DNA of 7,818 bases from Motiliproteus sp036964625 (GTDB lineage Bacteria > Pseudomonadota > Gammaproteobacteria > Pseudomonadales > Balneatricaceae): assembly GCA_036964625.1 (NCBI GenBank), contig JBALTG010000167.1, forward strand, positions 1-7,818, read 5' to 3'. Shown piece after piece: positions 6,083 to 7,818 of this stretch. A program made the position numbers and the translations under genes. The first letter of the stretch is position 1. Every line of letters begins with the position of its first letter. The notes under the pieces are model-generated. The model saw only the letters and a program-made list of their open reading frames with translations. It had not been told where the DNA came from and searched no databases.

Positions 6083-7612
6083 ATGAAAAAACGTATCATC
6101 TCCCAGGCGGTTGCCGGTGCGATGCTGGCCATGGCGGGAAGCGCCAACGCGTTTCTTTTTGAAACAGAGAATATCAAAGGGGCGTTTACCTCCACCGTAT
6201 TTGCAGGTGTGCAGTACTCGCTGGAGGATGTAGATCCCACCCTTAATACCAATAATAATGGTAATAACAAGGCTAACTACGCCAACAAGTCGGTGCCTTC
6301 TGCCAATATTCGCGGTATTCACGAACTGGATCTGCAGTTTCCCAACGAGTGGGCGGTGTTTGGCCGCGCCACCTGGGTACGCGATTTCGAGATGGCCGAT
6401 ACCAAAACCCCGCTGCACCCGGATGCTAAAGATGAAGCCGAATCCAGTGTGCGTCTGCTCGACCTGTTCGTTGAAAAGGGCTACGCCATCGGCGACCAGT
6501 TCGGCCGGGTACGGGTGGGAAATCAGGTATTGAACTGGGGCGAGAGCCTGTTCCATTTCGGTGGCATCAACTACGCCACCAACCCGGTCGATATCCAATC
6601 GGCGACACTGCCGGGCGGTCAGATCAAAGAGATTCTGGTGCCGGTGCCGATGATCACCATTAACCAGGGGCTGACCGACGCCCTCAGTGTCGAGGCGTAC
6701 TATCAGTTCGATTTCGAACCGCATCGTTTCCCGCCGGTGGATACCTACTGGAGCACCACCAACCTGATCGGCGAGGGCAGTCTGCTCACGGCGTCCCCCA
6801 CGGAAGGCGGTTTTGGCGGGGTCGAGGATGATCCCGATGCGGCCCAGTACGGTTTTACCCTGCAGTATCAATCGGAAGACAGCCCCACCACCTACGGTTT
6901 CTACTACGCCCGTTACAACGAGAAATTCCCCTGGGTGCGTTGGGATACAAGTGGTACCCCTAACCTGACCTTCGCAGAAGGTATCGATATGTATGCGCTG
7001 AGCATGAATACCGACCTGGGTGAATGGGCCGTGGGTGCCGAGCTCGCGTATCGGCCCAACGATGTGATCGCATTAGATCCACTGGATTTCGATACTGGCT
7101 GTGGCGCCACGCTTACTACTTGTCTGCGTGAGCAGGAGCGCTGGAGCGTCGATGTCACCGCCATCAACCTGCTGACGCCCAACGGCCCCATGGGTTGGCT
7201 GCTTAATACCTCCGGTGCCGACAGTGGGATATTCCTGTTCGATGTGGCCGCGTCCTACGTGCCGGGCCTGAATCCCTCGGGTACCGACGTCAAAGTGGCG
7301 CTGGACAGCAGTAAGAGCCTCTCCTGGGGCTATGCGATGGAAGCTAACGTCGCCTATGAAGGCAGTCTGATACCCGGCTGGACCGTCAGTCCAGGGGTGT
7401 TCTTTCGCCACAACGTCAGCGGTTCGTCGCACGAGTTGTTGGGCTGGTGGCGCAACGAGGCCAAAGAGGCCAACGTCTACCTCAATTTCGTCGATCAGGA
7501 CGATCTGACCCTGTCGCTGCAATACCTGACGTACTGGGGTGGTAATCCCAAGCGGGTGGTGGATAACCGGGATAAGGACGTGATTGCATTCACGGTTTCC
7601 AAAACCTTCTGA
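6083..7612 (+). CDS. DUF1302 family outer-membrane beta-barrel protein
   Basis: A 509-residue outer-membrane protein of the DUF1302 family, somewhat shorter than the roughly 600 residues common in the family. The signal peptide (Lys2-Lys3-Arg4, alanine-rich core, 'SANA' with cleavage after Ala23) leads into 'FLFETENIKGAFTSTVFAGV', the usual first-strand region. The rest alternates polar and hydrophobic residues with many aromatic girdle positions and ends in 'FTVSKTF'; the terminal Phe is the expected Bam insertion signal. Motifs such as 'VRVGNQVLNWGESLFHFGGINYATNPVD' are characteristic. Cys340 and Cys347 are close together in what should be an external loop and may form a disulphide. GGAGA (6072-6076) lies 6 bases before the ATG. 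It is translated from the same operon as DUF1329 and is likely the outer-membrane channel or anchor for it. The transported compound is unknown; a hydrophobic substrate is inference. Confidence 0.93.
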   Translation: MKKRIISQAVAGAMLAMAGSANAFLFETENIKGAFTSTVFAGVQYSLEDVDPTLNTNNNGNNKANYANKSVPSANIRGIHELDLQFPNEWAVFGRATWVRDFEMADTKTPLHPDAKDEAESSVRLLDLFVEKGYAIGDQFGRVRVGNQVLNWGESLFHFGGINYATNPVDIQSATLPGGQIKEILVPVPMITINQGLTDALSVEAYYQFDFEPHRFPPVDTYWSTTNLIGEGSLLTASPTEGGFGGVEDDPDAAQYGFTLQYQSEDSPTTYGFYYARYNEKFPWVRWDTSGTPNLTFAEGIDMYALSMNTDLGEWAVGAELAYRPNDVIALDPLDFDTGCGATLTTCLREQERWSVDVTAINLLTPNGPMGWLLNTSGADSGIFLFDVAASYVPGLNPSGTDVKVALDSSKSLSWGYAMEANVAYEGSLIPGWTVSPGVFFRHNVSGSSHELLGWWRNEAKEANVYLNFVDQDDLTLSLQYLTYWGGNPKRVVDNRDKDVIAFTVSKTF

Positions 7613-7719
7613 TCTGAAAATACGGGTTTAATGCCCGCCCTCAGCGGAGCCGGACGGTACCGGCTTCGCTACGGCTAACCCTTGCGACCCTTCTCAATTA
7701 AAACAATACGAGGTCGGCT
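7613..7719 (+). other. Intercistronic gap with a strong hairpin before the transporter gene
   Basis: AGCGGAGCCGG (7643-7653) pairs with CCGGCTTCGCT (7660-7670) over 11 positions, ten Watson-Crick and one G-U, around a 6-base loop. A smaller dyad CGGG-N7-CCCG (7623-7626 and 7634-7637) precedes it. No T tract follows, so this is not a standard terminator. It is more likely an mRNA stabiliser or processing site that sets a lower level of the downstream membrane protein, or a Rho-type/attenuator element. The function is inference. Confidence 0.6.
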
Positions 7720-7818
7720 ATGTTGAACACTCTTGTTAAACGTCTGGAAGGCATCCTGTTTGGCGGCCGGGCCATTGCTCTGCTGTTGATGGTGCTCTTC
7801 ACCGGACTAATGTCCTAC
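7720..7818 (+). CDS. Start of an inner-membrane protein, probably an RND/MMPL-family transporter (truncated by window end)
   Basis: Only 33 codons are visible. The start ATG at 7720 has GAGG at 7710-7713, 6 bases upstream. The peptide begins 'MLNTLVKRLEGILFGGRAIA' and continues into a hydrophobic stretch (about residues 18-32, rich in Leu, Met and Val), with an amphipathic basic N-terminus followed by a first transmembrane helix. This is the form of RND/MMPL permeases (COG1033 type) that are commonly encoded beside DUF1329 and DUF1302. If so, it would use the proton motive force to move a hydrophobic substrate, completing an inner membrane-periplasm-outer membrane set. Identification rests mostly on context and on the N-terminal pattern; another multi-pass membrane protein cannot be excluded. 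Confidence 0.65.
   Translation, partial: MLNTLVKRLEGILFGGRAIALLLMVLFTGLMSY

Noticed and set aside
5229..6871. Long open frames on the minus strand opposite DUF1329 (5229-6014) and DUF1302 (6050-6871)
   Set aside because: They lie antisense to well-supported genes, show no recognisable domains or good ribosome binding sites, and are explained by codon bias of the sense genes.

Overview
The window looks like chromosomal DNA from a Gram-negative proteobacterium, most probably a gammaproteobacterium of the Pseudomonas/marine oligotroph type. The evidence is Sec signal peptides, an outer-membrane beta-barrel protein ending in phenylalanine, a TRAP-type solute-binding protein, an AraC/OruR-like regulator, and DUF1329 and DUF1302 proteins, two families best known from such bacteria. 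The organism call is inference from gene content. No mobile element, RNA gene or CRISPR array was seen.

Left edge (1-470): the C-terminal part of a TRAP transporter solute-binding protein (DctP family) closes an upstream transcription unit and is followed by a textbook intrinsic terminator. About 380 bases without a convincing gene follow. They hold a perfect 17-bp palindrome overlapping a possible -35 box, a 9-bp direct repeat, and a foldable leader whose closing helix abuts the ribosome binding site of the next gene.

Middle (848-3263): two co-directional genes. The first is a two-domain vicinal-oxygen-chelate (VOC) protein with a complete H-H-E metal site only in its N-terminal half. The second is an aldehyde dehydrogenase homologue that has lost the catalytic cysteine, the LELGG glutamate and the nucleotide-binding motifs while keeping an intact 475-codon frame. 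This pair is the most unusual part of the window.

Right (3273-7818): a convergent AraC-family regulator is transcribed away from a divergent operon. The intergenic region carries direct repeats one 22-bp period apart and several dyads. The operon encodes a periplasmic DUF1329 protein, a DUF1302 outer-membrane barrel and, after a strong intercistronic hairpin, the start of a membrane protein that is probably an RND/MMPL transporter (cut by the window end). Together these three would span inner membrane, periplasm and outer membrane. A plausible reading, which is inference, is an envelope system moving a hydrophobic compound, with the AraC protein as regulator and the VOC/ALDH-like pair acting on or sensing a related metabolite.
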